DNA of 64,000 nt from Sandaracinaceae bacterium (GTDB lineage Bacteria > Myxococcota_A > Polyangia > Polyangiales > Sandaracinaceae). The translations under genes were made by a program, and so were the position numbers. Under the pieces are notes generated by a model, which saw only the letters and a program-made list of their open reading frames with translations, did not search any database and had not been told where the DNA came from. The stretch lies in NCBI GenBank assembly GCA_020633195.1, contig JACKEC010000014.1:620001-684000 (forward strand), read 5' to 3'. Each line of letters begins with the position of its first letter. Within the stretch, counting starts at the first letter, position 1. Positions 17,446-27,032 of this stretch are shown here, piece by piece.

Positions 17446-18342
17446 CGCGCGCCGACTCGGTCACGTGGGTTCCCGGCCACACCACGACGCGGGACAGCTC
17501 CACCCCGGGATCGACCGTCGCGCCGGGGCCGAGCACCACGTCGCCGCCCCCCGGCTCGAGGCCGGGCCACCGCAGCGACCCGCCGAGCAGGTCCAGGTGA
17601 GCCCGCAGGTACTCGGCTGGCGTCCCGAGATCCCGCCACGGCGCCTCGTCGGCGAAGCCTCCGATGACGCGGCCCTCGGCGAGCCACGCCTGATAGCCCT
17701 TCCGGATCACGCAGCCCTCGCGCGGGAGCGCGGCGACCACCTCGGGCGAGAGCACGTGGACCCCCGTGAACATGTGGGTCTTCAGCGGCCCCTCGACGCC
17801 CTCGGGGGTCCCGAGGATCCGCCGCACGCGCCCCCGCGGGTCCACCTCGATCGCGCCGAAGCGGTGCGCGCGCGGATCCCGTCGCAGGACCATCGTCGCG
17901 AACGCCCCGAGCGAGCGATGGAGCGCGACGGCCGCCTCGAGGTCCGGCCAGAAGAAGATGTCTCCGTTCATCACGAGGATCGGCTCGTCCGTCGGGCCGA
18001 GCCGCTCGAGCGCGGCGCGCAGCCCTCCGCCGGTCCCGAGCAGCTCCTCCTCGTGGGAGAACACCACCTGCATGGAGTCGGGCACGTGCCCGGCGAGCGC
18101 CTCGGGCACGGCCTCCGCGAGGTGGTGCGTGTTGATCGCGCACCGCGTGACGCCGGCCCGCGCGAGGCGCTCGAGCGAGTAGGCGGCGAGCGGCCGGTTC
18201 ATGAGGGGCACCACGGGCTTGGGCAGCCGGTCCGTGAGAGGCCGAAGGCGCGTGCCGAGGCCCGCCGCGAACACCATTCCGTGCACGGTCCGGAGGGTAG
18301 CGCGTTCGAGCCCGCGCGCTGAGCCCCGCGAGGGTTGGTGGT

Positions 18343-19329
18343 ATGCTCCGCGCCATGTTCCGCGCGGCTCGGCTTCGCCCCTGGCTCGCGACGGCCGCGC
18401 TCGTGGCCATCGCCGTCCCGGGCTGCATCCTGGATCGCAGCGGGACGGCGCCGACCTGCACGCTCGACTCGCAGTGCTCGGCCCCCGCGGTCTGCGTCGA
18501 CGGGCGCTGCGTGCTCGGCTCGGTCGACGCCGGGATGGACGCCGCGGTCGATGGTGGGCCACGCGACGGAGGAGACGACGCGGGGTTCGACGGTGGGCTC
18601 GACGCAGCCGTGGACGGCGGGTCGGACGCCGGATCCGACGGTGGCTCGGACGCCGGCTCGGACGCCGGCTTCGACGCGGGCGTCGAGCTCGATCCGCGCA
18701 CCATCCCCGGCCTGGTCCTCTGGCTCCACTCCGAGAGCCTCCGGCGCGGCGCGCTGACGGAGTGGCCCGACGACAGCGACGAGATGCACGTCGTGACGGC
18801 ACACCGCACCCCGCCGGTCGTCGCGACCGAGTCCGGGGTCCGCGTCGTCCAGTTCGACGGGAGCGGGCACTTCATCACCGACTCGGTTCGCTGGGGCGGA
18901 GGCTCGACCATCTTCCTCGTGGCGCGCATCGCGGGGACGTCGGTCACGAACACGCGCATCCTCCACTCGGACGACGTGAGCAACCACTTCGCCCTCGAGC
19001 GGCGCATGGGGACGACGACCTCGATCGTGGTATCCGGCGTCCGGGGCGAGGCGGCCCTCGTGCCCGACGAGCTCTTCCACCTCTACGAGGTGATCGACGA
19101 CACCACCACGGAGCTCCTGGTCGACGGCGTGACCGAGGCGACCGTCCCCCGCGCGATCGTCTCGCGATCCCGCGCGATGGGCATCGGCGGCAACCCCGTC
19201 ACCAACCTCGCGGGCAACGAGCTGACCGGCGCCATCGCCGAGCTCCTCGTCTGGGACAGCGCCCTGTCCGCGGCGGACCGCGCCGCCGTCGAGGCCTATC
19301 TCCAGGCCCGGTGGGCGGCCCTGCTCTGA
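18343..19329 (+). CDS. LamG/concanavalin-like lipoprotein with Asp-Gly-Ser linker
   Basis: The 328-residue product has a signal peptide ending in a lipobox (AVPGC). A small Cys-rich segment (CTLDSQCSAPAVCVDGRC) is followed by a low-complexity linker of repeated GSDAG/DGG units (about residues 62-115). The rest is a jelly-roll of the LamG/concanavalin type: GLVLWLHSESLRRGAL, VVQFDGSGHFITDSV and ELTGAIAELLVWDSALS. Such lipoproteins are often surface-exposed and bind glycans or proteins. It is the only plus-strand gene in a run of minus-strand genes, and converges on the sugar-transferase gene with a 24-bp gap. Confidence 0.78.
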   Translation: MLRAMFRAARLRPWLATAALVAIAVPGCILDRSGTAPTCTLDSQCSAPAVCVDGRCVLGSVDAGMDAAVDGGPRDGGDDAGFDGGLDAAVDGGSDAGSDGGSDAGSDAGFDAGVELDPRTIPGLVLWLHSESLRRGALTEWPDDSDEMHVVTAHRTPPVVATESGVRVVQFDGSGHFITDSVRWGGGSTIFLVARIAGTSVTNTRILHSDDVSNHFALERRMGTTTSIVVSGVRGEAALVPDELFHLYEVIDDTTTELLVDGVTEATVPRAIVSRSRAMGIGGNPVTNLAGNELTGAIAELLVWDSALSAADRAAVEAYLQARWAALL

Positions 19330-19353
19330 GCGGCCTGCACCTAACGGCGCTGC

Positions 19354-19992
19354 TCAGGCCGACGTGCCCATGAAGACCGGCATCGTCGCGTCGCCTTCGG
19401 CGCTGATGCCGCGGCGGCCGAGCACCGCGGCGACCGTCTGCATCAGGATCTGGAGGTCGAGGCCCACCGAGTGGTGGTCGACGTACCAGAGGTCGAGCTC
19501 GAACTTCTCCTCCCAGCTCAGCGCGTTGCGGCCGTTGACCTGAGCCCATCCGGTGATCCCCGGCGGCATGTCGTGCCGGCGCGCCTGCTCGGGCGTGTAT
19601 CGTTCGAGGTACGCCATCAGGAGCGGTCGCGGGCCGACGAGGGACATGTCGCCCCGCAGCACGTTCCAGAGCTCGGGCAGCTCGTCGAGGCTCGACGATC
19701 GCAGGAACCGGCCCGCTCGGGTGAGGCGCTCGGCGTCCGGCAGCAGGCGGCCCTCGGCGTCGCGCTCGTTGGTCATGGAGCGGAGCTTGATGATGCGAAA
19801 CGGAGCCCCGTTCAGGCCCGGCCGCTCCTGCGTGAAGACCGGAGGCCATCCATGGCTCCACCACGACACGCCGAGCGCCGCGACGGCCGCGGGCCCGAGG
19901 ACCACGAGCCCGGCGGTCGCTCCCGCCACGTCCAACGCTCGCTTCAGGCGCAGCGCCGGTGTCTTCACGGGGACTCGGTCGAGCCAGCTCAC
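19354..19992 (-). CDS. Undecaprenyl-phosphate sugar-1-phosphate transferase (bacterial sugar transferase)
   Basis: The 212-residue protein is a short WbaP/WecP-type initiating transferase. It has one N-terminal membrane helix (KRALDVAGATAGLVVLGP), then FTQERPGLNG, FRIIKLRSM, DELPELWNVLRGDMS, GPRPLL and PGITGWAQVNGRN, which together are the hallmark of the family (PF02397). It places the first sugar phosphate on undecaprenyl phosphate at the inner membrane. The GTG at 19992 overlaps the stop of the upstream membrane protein (GTGA), indicating coupling. It lacks the extra membrane domain of full-length WbaP. Confidence 0.92.
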   Translation of the reverse strand: MSWLDRVPVKTPALRLKRALDVAGATAGLVVLGPAAVAALGVSWWSHGWPPVFTQERPGLNGAPFRIIKLRSMTNERDAEGRLLPDAERLTRAGRFLRSSSLDELPELWNVLRGDMSLVGPRPLLMAYLERYTPEQARRHDMPPGITGWAQVNGRNALSWEEKFELDLWYVDHHSVGLDLQILMQTVAAVLGRRGISAEGDATMPVFMGTSA

Positions 19993-21314
19993 GGCACACC
20001 TCGGCGTCGAACGGGGATGGGCCTGCGCGCGACGGCAGTGGCTCGCTCCTCCGCGGGCACCCACCCGTGGAGGATCGCGATCAGGCTGGCGAACAGCGGC
20101 ATCAGAGGGGCCCGATACCTCGAGAGCGTCCCGAGGTTCGTCGAGGCGAGCCCGACCCCGATCCCGAACAGGACGATGAAGGTCACCGAGAACATCAAGA
20201 GCGGCGAGCTCGTCACGCGATGGAGGAGCGTGCGCCATCGCTCCCGGGCCAGCGTGACCACGAGCCAGCCGGTGAGGAAGGTCGTCTCGAGCACGTTGAT
20301 GGCCGCCGTGAACCCCGTCACCTCGAAGGGCAGCGGCCGGAACAGCGCGGTCAGGAGCGCTACCGGAGCCAGGAGGATCTGGGCCGCGAGCGACTGGCTG
20401 CCCGCGCCCAGCGAGTAGGTCGATCCGCCGCCGACCTGGCTCCCGACCTCCTGGAGGTGCGCCGTCTCCTCCACGATCCCGTCCAGCGAGTAGCGCGGGA
20501 ACACGCGCCCGAGCGCGAGGACACCGCCGATCGCGAGCCCTCCGAGCAAGACGATGTAGAGAGGCCGGATCCGCACGTTGCCGCGCACGCCGATGGCGCG
20601 GGACCAGTACAGGAACACCGCGCTCGCGACGAAGAACGCGCCGACCACGTAGCCCTTGATGAGGGCGACGACGACGAACCCTGGGGTCAACGTCACGAGC
20701 CCTTGCACCCAGCGCCGCTGAGCCATGCGGTGCAGCCCGAACACCATCCACCCGAAGCCGGCGACCGCCACCGACTCCTTCACGATCCCGGAGGTCCAGA
20801 AGACGACCGACGGCAGCGCCATGGTCGTGAGGAGCACGCGCCGATGGAGATGCGGCGGACAGCGGTCGCGAAAGACCTGGTACAGCGCACGGCAGGACGC
20901 GAACGAGAGCACCGAGAACACGAGGCACATCGCGTACATCGAGCTGCCGGTGGGGATCGCGATCAGCGTGGTGACGCCGAACATCGTCCCGGTGCTCGTC
21001 CCGACGCCGAGGATCGGGACCGGGAAGTGTGGCTGCCCGTGGACCGTGAGGGTCCAGACCTCGGGGAGGAAGCGGCCCGGCTCGGCCTTCACCAGATCGG
21101 CGAGGAGCGAGGCCATCCGGTGATACGTGACCGCGTCACCGCCCTGGTAGTAGCCGCGAATGATCGCGACCTGGGCGAACGCCGCCAGCACGTGAGCCAC
21201 GTAGGCCAGGACGAGCAGAGAGGCCTCGCGCCGGCGGTCCAGGCCCCGCTGGCCGAAGTAGAGCACCACGATCCCCAGCGCGATCACCAGGAGCGACGGA
21301 AAGACGTCACCCAC
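19989..21314 (-). CDS. Polytopic membrane protein, candidate polysaccharide polymerase
   Basis: The 441-residue protein has about ten hydrophobic segments and a GTG start. It carries no clear enzymatic signature. Its place directly upstream of, and coupled to, the initiating sugar transferase suggests a Wzy-like polymerase. The loop YYQGGDAVTYHRMASLLADL and the short charged loops around residues 125-145 and 285-310 face one side as in that class. Lipid-linked glycosyltransferase is the main alternative. A second polymerase candidate lies at 26992. Confidence 0.6.
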   Translation of the reverse strand: MGDVFPSLLVIALGIVVLYFGQRGLDRRREASLLVLAYVAHVLAAFAQVAIIRGYYQGGDAVTYHRMASLLADLVKAEPGRFLPEVWTLTVHGQPHFPVPILGVGTSTGTMFGVTTLIAIPTGSSMYAMCLVFSVLSFASCRALYQVFRDRCPPHLHRRVLLTTMALPSVVFWTSGIVKESVAVAGFGWMVFGLHRMAQRRWVQGLVTLTPGFVVVALIKGYVVGAFFVASAVFLYWSRAIGVRGNVRIRPLYIVLLGGLAIGGVLALGRVFPRYSLDGIVEETAHLQEVGSQVGGGSTYSLGAGSQSLAAQILLAPVALLTALFRPLPFEVTGFTAAINVLETTFLTGWLVVTLARERWRTLLHRVTSSPLLMFSVTFIVLFGIGVGLASTNLGTLSRYRAPLMPLFASLIAILHGWVPAEERATAVARRPIPVRRRGVP

Positions 21315-21363
21315 GCGGGCGGGCCTCCGCGCGCGAGCTCGGGGCGGTTCTGTGCTCTCCTGA

Positions 21364-21412
21364 GGAAATGACGAAAATGTCGTTCGCGCGTAGCGCGATT
21401 TTCGTCATTTCC
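21364..21412. repeat. Hairpin with perfect 15-bp arms and GTA triloop (locus 2)
   Basis: The arm ggaaatgacgaaaat (21364-21378) is exactly complementary to attttcgtcatttcc (21398-21412). Inside is a second 5-bp stem cgcgc/gcgcg around GTA (21385-21397), with six unpaired bases on the left side only. The tip reads gcGTAgc, the same form as the GAA, GGA and GCA tips at the other loci. Confidence 0.8.
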
Positions 21413-21428
21413 GAAGCCGGGGGGAGCT

Positions 21429-21448
21429 CGAGGGGGGATCCCCCCTCG
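21429..21448. repeat. Perfect 20-bp palindrome
   Basis: The sequence cgaggggggatcccccctcg reads the same on both strands. It is preceded by gggagctcga (21422-21431), which differs at one position from the gggagcgcga found at 13966-13975 and 54133-54142, so it belongs to the same hairpin module. It could also serve as an operator in this divergent region. Confidence 0.75.
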
Positions 21449-21581
21449 AACTTGAGAGCTTTGCGCAGCATTCGAGGGCTTTCGTGGCGCGCCCGCGAGG
21501 TCGCGTTCACGGCGCGGCGCCTCCGAGTTCTGCCACGCGCGAACGCTCGCGTCGACGCGCGCAACGAGCCCGGCGGAGGCG

Positions 21582-21610
21582 TTGACATGGGTCCCCCCGG
21601 TGTCATGGTC
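21582..21610 (+). promoter_or_regulatory. Possible promoter of the dehydrogenase gene
   Basis: A consensus -35 TTGACA (21582-21587) is followed at 16 bp by CATGGT (21604-21609), which matches TATAAT at only three positions. The leader to the ATG at 21629 would be very short. Weak evidence. Confidence 0.3.
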
Positions 21611-21628
21611 GCCCTCCGAAGGGAAGGC

Positions 21629-22918
<1,290 letters not shown>

Positions 22919-22922
22919 GGTC

Positions 22923-23933
22923 ATGGCGCGCGTCTTGGTGACGGGGGCCGCGGGCTTCATCGGCTACCACTTGAGCGAGGCGCTGCTCGGGCGCGGCGAC
23001 GAGGTCGTCGGGCTCGACAGCCTCAACGACTACTACTCCGTCGAGCTCAAGCGCGCTCGGCTCGAGCGGCTCGTGGCCCGCGAGGGCTTCACGTTCGTGC
23101 ACGCCGATCTCGCCGATCGGGCCACGATGGACGCTCTCTTCGCGGAGCGCTCCTTCGACGTCGTGGTCAACCTCGCCGCCCAGGCGGGCGTCCGGTACTC
23201 GCTGCAGAACCCCCACGCGTACGTCGACAGCAACCTCGTCGGGTTCCTCAACGTCCTCGAGGGCTGCCGACACCACGGCGTGGGTCACCTCGTCTACGCG
23301 TCGTCGAGCTCGGTCTACGGCGCCAACACCTCCATGCCGTTCTCCGTCCACGACAACGTGGACCACCCGCTGAGCCTCTACGCCGCCTCGAAGAAGGCGA
23401 ACGAGCTCATGGCGCACTGCTACAGCCACCTGTATCGGGTGCCCACCACCGGGCTGCGCTTCTTCACCGTCTACGGCCCGTGGGGCCGCCCCGACATGGC
23501 GCTCTTCCTCTTCACCAAGGCGATCCTCGCGGGCGAGCCGATCGACGTCTTCAACGAGGGGAAGATGCAGCGCGACTTCACCTACGTGGACGACATCGTG
23601 GGCGGCATCGTGGCCACGATGGACCGACCGCCGAGCCCCGATCCGGCGTGGCGCGGAGACAGCCCCGACCCGAGCTCGAGCACGGCGCCGTACCGCATCT
23701 ACAACATCGGCAACAACCAGCCGGTGGAGCTCATGTACATGATCGAGACCCTCGAGCGCGCGCTCGGCCGCGAGGCCGTGAAGCGGATGCTGCCGATGCA
23801 GCCGGGCGACGTGCCCGCGACGTTCGCGGACGTCGAGGACCTCACCCGGGACGTGGGCTTCTCGCCCAACACCCCGATCGAGGATGGGATCCGACGGTTC
23901 GTCGACTGGTACCGCGCGTACTACGAGGCCTGA
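22923..23933 (+). CDS. NAD-dependent epimerase, UDP-glucuronate 4-epimerase-like
   Basis: The 336-residue protein is an extended SDR. TGAAGFIGYHLSEALL binds NAD, YASSSSVYG leads to the active site, and YAASKKANELMAHCY gives the YxxxK pair. FTVYGPWGRPDMALF and the trailing region match UDP-glucuronate 4-epimerases such as CapI/GlaE (about 335 residues). It would convert UDP-GlcA to UDP-GalA, or the equivalent acetamido sugars, for the polymer. It begins 5 bp after the dehydrogenase stop and ends 1 bp before the aminotransferase start, so the three are one operon. Confidence 0.88.
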   Translation: MARVLVTGAAGFIGYHLSEALLGRGDEVVGLDSLNDYYSVELKRARLERLVAREGFTFVHADLADRATMDALFAERSFDVVVNLAAQAGVRYSLQNPHAYVDSNLVGFLNVLEGCRHHGVGHLVYASSSSVYGANTSMPFSVHDNVDHPLSLYAASKKANELMAHCYSHLYRVPTTGLRFFTVYGPWGRPDMALFLFTKAILAGEPIDVFNEGKMQRDFTYVDDIVGGIVATMDRPPSPDPAWRGDSPDPSSSTAPYRIYNIGNNQPVELMYMIETLERALGREAVKRMLPMQPGDVPATFADVEDLTRDVGFSPNTPIEDGIRRFVDWYRAYYEA

Positions 23934-23934
23934 C

Positions 23935-25071
23935 GTGGCGCGCATCTACCTGTCCGCCCCGCACATGGGCGACCTCGAGGCCACCTACGTGAAGGAGGCC
24001 TTCGACACGAACTGGCTCTCCTCGGTCGGCCCGAACCTCGACGCCTTCGAGGCCGCCCTCGAGGAGCTCGTCGGCGCCCCGACCTGCGCGCTCACGTCCG
24101 GAACCGCCGCGATGCACCTCGGCCTCCGCGCGATGGGCGTCGGGCCAGGAGACATCGTCCTGTGCCCTTCCCTCACCTTCGTCGCGAGCGTGAACCCCGC
24201 CCTCTACCTGGGCGCACGCCCCGTGTTCCTCGACAGCGAGCGCCGCTCCTGGAACCTCGACCCGAACGTGCTCGAGGACGCGCTCCGCGCCCTCGCCGAG
24301 CGCGGCCAGCGCCCCGCGGCGCTCGTCGTGGTGCACCTCTACGGACAGAGCGCGGATCTGGACGCCATCCTGCCCCTCGCGGAGCGCTTCGGCGTGCCGG
24401 TCCTGGAGGACGCCGCCGAGGCGCTCGGCACGCTCCACCGCGGCCGCCAGGTGGGCGCGCTGGCCGACGTCGGCGCGCTGAGCTTCAACGGCAACAAGAT
24501 CATCACGACCACGGGCGGCGGCGCGATCACGAGCCGTGATCGCAGCGTCATCGACCGCGCGCGGTTCTGGTCGACCCAGGCTCGAGATCCGGGGGTGGCC
24601 TATGAACACTCCGAGCTGGGATACAACTATCGAATGAGCAACGTGCTGGCGGGCATCGGACGTGGACAGCTGAGTGTCCTCTCGGAGCGGGTGAAGCAGC
24701 GCCGCCGGATCGCCTTCGCCTACCGCGACGCGTTCGCCGATCTCGACGGCCTCGAGCTCATGCCCCAGGCCGACTGGGGCCTCCACACCAACTGGCTCAG
24801 CGTCTTCTCCGTCGACGAGGCGCGGCTCGGAGTGAGCCGCGACGCGCTCATCGCCGCGCTGGCCCGCGAGGACATCGAGGCGCGCCCGGCCTGGAAGCCG
24901 ATGCACCTGCAGCCGCTCTTCGCCGACGCGGAGCGGTTCGGCGGCTCGGTCGCGGAGGAGGTCTTCGCGAACGGCATCTGCCTGCCGAGCTCGTCGTTCC
25001 TGACCGACGCGGACCTCGATCGGGTGACGGGGACGGTGCGCGCCGCCGTCGAGGGAGGAGCGCGCGCTTGA
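23935..25071 (+). CDS. DegT/DnrJ/EryC1/StrS-family sugar aminotransferase (PglE-like)
   Basis: The GTG at 23935 gives 378 residues. The PLP-dependent sugar aminotransferase fold is clear: LTSGTAAMHLGLRA, CPSLTFVASVNP, LEDAAEALG and the PLP lysine in SFNGNKIITTTGGG at about residue 188. The C-terminal NWLSVFSVDE, ARPAWKPMHLQPLF and GICLPSSS match PglE/PseC/Pen-type enzymes that aminate the 4-keto sugar made by CapD/PglF. The next gene encodes exactly such a dehydratase and overlaps this one by TTGA. The product would be a UDP-4-amino-4,6-dideoxy-HexNAc. Confidence 0.9.
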   Translation: MARIYLSAPHMGDLEATYVKEAFDTNWLSSVGPNLDAFEAALEELVGAPTCALTSGTAAMHLGLRAMGVGPGDIVLCPSLTFVASVNPALYLGARPVFLDSERRSWNLDPNVLEDALRALAERGQRPAALVVVHLYGQSADLDAILPLAERFGVPVLEDAAEALGTLHRGRQVGALADVGALSFNGNKIITTTGGGAITSRDRSVIDRARFWSTQARDPGVAYEHSELGYNYRMSNVLAGIGRGQLSVLSERVKQRRRIAFAYRDAFADLDGLELMPQADWGLHTNWLSVFSVDEARLGVSRDALIAALAREDIEARPAWKPMHLQPLFADAERFGGSVAEEVFANGICLPSSSFLTDADLDRVTGTVRAAVEGGARA

Positions 25072-27032
25072 GGCGTCACCTCCTCCGACTGTCTCAGCTC
25101 TCCATCGACCTGGCGGTCCTCACGCTGGCGTTCGGGGTGGCGTTCCTGATCCGGTTCGACTGGCGACCGCCGACCGACCTGATGGGGCGCCTCGCGCTCA
25201 CCGCGCCGTACGTGGTGCTCGGCGAGTACCTGCTGCTGATGGCGTTCGGGGTGCCCCGCTTCTCGTGGCGCTACATCGGGCTGCGCGAGGTCTTCCGCAT
25301 CCTCACCGCCACCGTCCTCGCCAACGTCTTGTTGCTGTGGACCCGGCTCGCGCTCGGCGAGCTGCAGCACGACTACGTCTACCTCCGCCACGGCGTGATC
25401 CCGCTCGGGGTCATCGCCGCCAACTTCGCGCTGATGTTCCTGGGGATCGCGGGCGTCCGGGTCGCGCGCCGGATCCTGGGGGAGCACCTCGAGAGCCAGC
25501 GGAACGCCAAGAAGGCGCGCGCGCGCGAGCGCGTCCCCACGATGCTCGTCGGCGCGGGCTCGGGCGGCGTGCTGATGAGCAAGGAGATCGCGCTGAACCC
25601 GGACATCGGGCTCTCGGCGGTGGGCTTCCTCGACGACGACCCCTCGAAGAAGGGCCTTGTGATCAACGGCGTCCCGGTGCTCGGGACGACCGAGCGCCTC
25701 ACCGAGCTGTGCGCGCGTCACGGGGCGCGGCAGGTGCTCATCACGATGGCCAGCGTCCCGGGCGAGTCCATCCGCCGCATCGCGCGCCTCGCCGAGGAGG
25801 CCGAGCTCCCCGTCAAGATCATCCCGGGCCTCTACCAGATCGCGAGCGGCCGGGTGGAGATCACCCGCATCCGACCCGTCGCCATCGAGGACCTGCTCCG
25901 GCGTGAGCCCGTGGCGCTCGACGACGACGAGATCGCCGACGACCTCGAGGGTCGCGCGGTGTTGGTCACCGGCGCGGGTGGGTCGATCGGCTCGGAGATC
26001 TGCCGCCAGGTCGCGGTCTTCCGCCCCTCCCGGCTCCTGCTCGTCGAGCGCGCGGAGAACAACCTCTTCCAGATCCATCGCGAGCTCGTCGCGGCCTACC
26101 CGCGGCTCGACGTCGTGCCGCTGATCGCCGACGTCACCGACGCCGACAGGATGCGCCAGATCTTCGAAGCGCACGCCCCCTCCGCGGTCTTCCACGCCGC
26201 GGCGCACAAGCACGTGCCGATGATGGAGTGGAACCCGTGCGAGGCCGTGAAGAACAACGTCTTCGGCTCGAAGATGGTCGCGGACCTGGCGGACGAGCAC
26301 GGCACCGAGACGTTCGTGATGATCTCGACGGACAAGGCGGTGAACCCGACCAACGTCATGGGCGCGAGCAAGCGCGTCGCCGAGATGTACGTCCAGGCGC
26401 TCGCGGGGCGCAGCAAGACGCGGTTCGTCACCGTCCGATTCGGCAACGTGCTCGGGTCGGCTGGTTCCGTGATCCCGATCTTCAAGGACCAGATCCTCAA
26501 GGGCGAGCCGGTCACCGTCACGCACCCCGACATGACCCGCTACTTCATGACGATCCCAGAGGCCTGCCAGCTCGTCCTCCAGGCTGGGAGCATGGGTCGC
26601 GGCGGCGAGATCTTCATCTTGGACATGGGCGAGCCCGTGAAGATCGTGGACCTCGCCCGCGACCTGATCCGGCTCAGCGGCCTGCGGCCCGACGTCGACA
26701 TCCCCATCCACTTCACCGGCGTTCGCCCGGGCGAGAAGCTCTTCGAGGAGCTGAGCAGCGACGCCGAGAGCGCCGACGAGACGCACCACCCCAAGATCTT
26801 CGTCGGGCGGCACCCGAGCGAGCCGTGGGAGCTGATCTGCGAGCAGCTCGAGCGCCTCCGCGAGGTCGCGTGGAGCGGCGCTCACGAGCAGGTGGTGTCA
26901 CGGCTGCGCAGCTGCGTGCCGGAGTTCGTGGATCCACCTTTGGCGACCCTCCCGCCCGAGAGCCTCCCTCCGGAGGAGCTCACCGAGTCGGATGCCTCCA
27001 TCCCGGGCGTCGTCCGACGTGCCGCGGGCTGA
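25068..27032 (+). CDS. CapD/WbpM/PglF-type UDP-GlcNAc 4,6-dehydratase, membrane-bound
   Basis: The TTG start sits in TTGA, overlapping the aminotransferase stop. The 654-residue protein has four N-terminal membrane helices (to about residue 140) and a CoA-binding-like Rossmann domain (VGAGSGGVLMSKE). A C-terminal SDR dehydratase domain from about 290 has TGAGGSIGSEICRQ and ISTDKAVNPTNVMGASKR. In this large-form family the usual active-site tyrosine is replaced by methionine (the Met of NVMGASK), as seen here. It makes the 4-keto-6-deoxy intermediate. Length and layout match WbpM and PglF. Confidence 0.93.
   Translation: MRRHLLRLSQLSIDLAVLTLAFGVAFLIRFDWRPPTDLMGRLALTAPYVVLGEYLLLMAFGVPRFSWRYIGLREVFRILTATVLANVLLLWTRLALGELQHDYVYLRHGVIPLGVIAANFALMFLGIAGVRVARRILGEHLESQRNAKKARARERVPTMLVGAGSGGVLMSKEIALNPDIGLSAVGFLDDDPSKKGLVINGVPVLGTTERLTELCARHGARQVLITMASVPGESIRRIARLAEEAELPVKIIPGLYQIASGRVEITRIRPVAIEDLLRREPVALDDDEIADDLEGRAVLVTGAGGSIGSEICRQVAVFRPSRLLLVERAENNLFQIHRELVAAYPRLDVVPLIADVTDADRMRQIFEAHAPSAVFHAAAHKHVPMMEWNPCEAVKNNVFGSKMVADLADEHGTETFVMISTDKAVNPTNVMGASKRVAEMYVQALAGRSKTRFVTVRFGNVLGSAGSVIPIFKDQILKGEPVTVTHPDMTRYFMTIPEACQLVLQAGSMGRGGEIFILDMGEPVKIVDLARDLIRLSGLRPDVDIPIHFTGVRPGEKLFEELSSDAESADETHHPKIFVGRHPSEPWELICEQLERLREVAWSGAHEQVVSRLRSCVPEFVDPPLATLPPESLPPEELTESDASIPGVVRRAAG

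Larger units (their letters stand above)
21315..21628. other. 314-bp divergent intergenic region with palindromes
   Basis: No gene is apparent here. The stretch lies between the start of the minus-strand membrane protein and the start of the plus-strand nucleotide-sugar dehydrogenase, and should hold both promoters. It contains a 15-bp-armed hairpin (21364-21412), a perfect 20-bp palindrome (21429-21448) and a TTGACA hexamer at 21582-21587. Confidence 0.7.

Noticed and set aside
18540..18690. Asp-Gly-Ser codon repeats in the LamG lipoprotein as a calcium-binding RTX array
   Set aside because: The spacing does not follow the nine-residue RTX pattern; it looks like a flexible linker after the lipid anchor.
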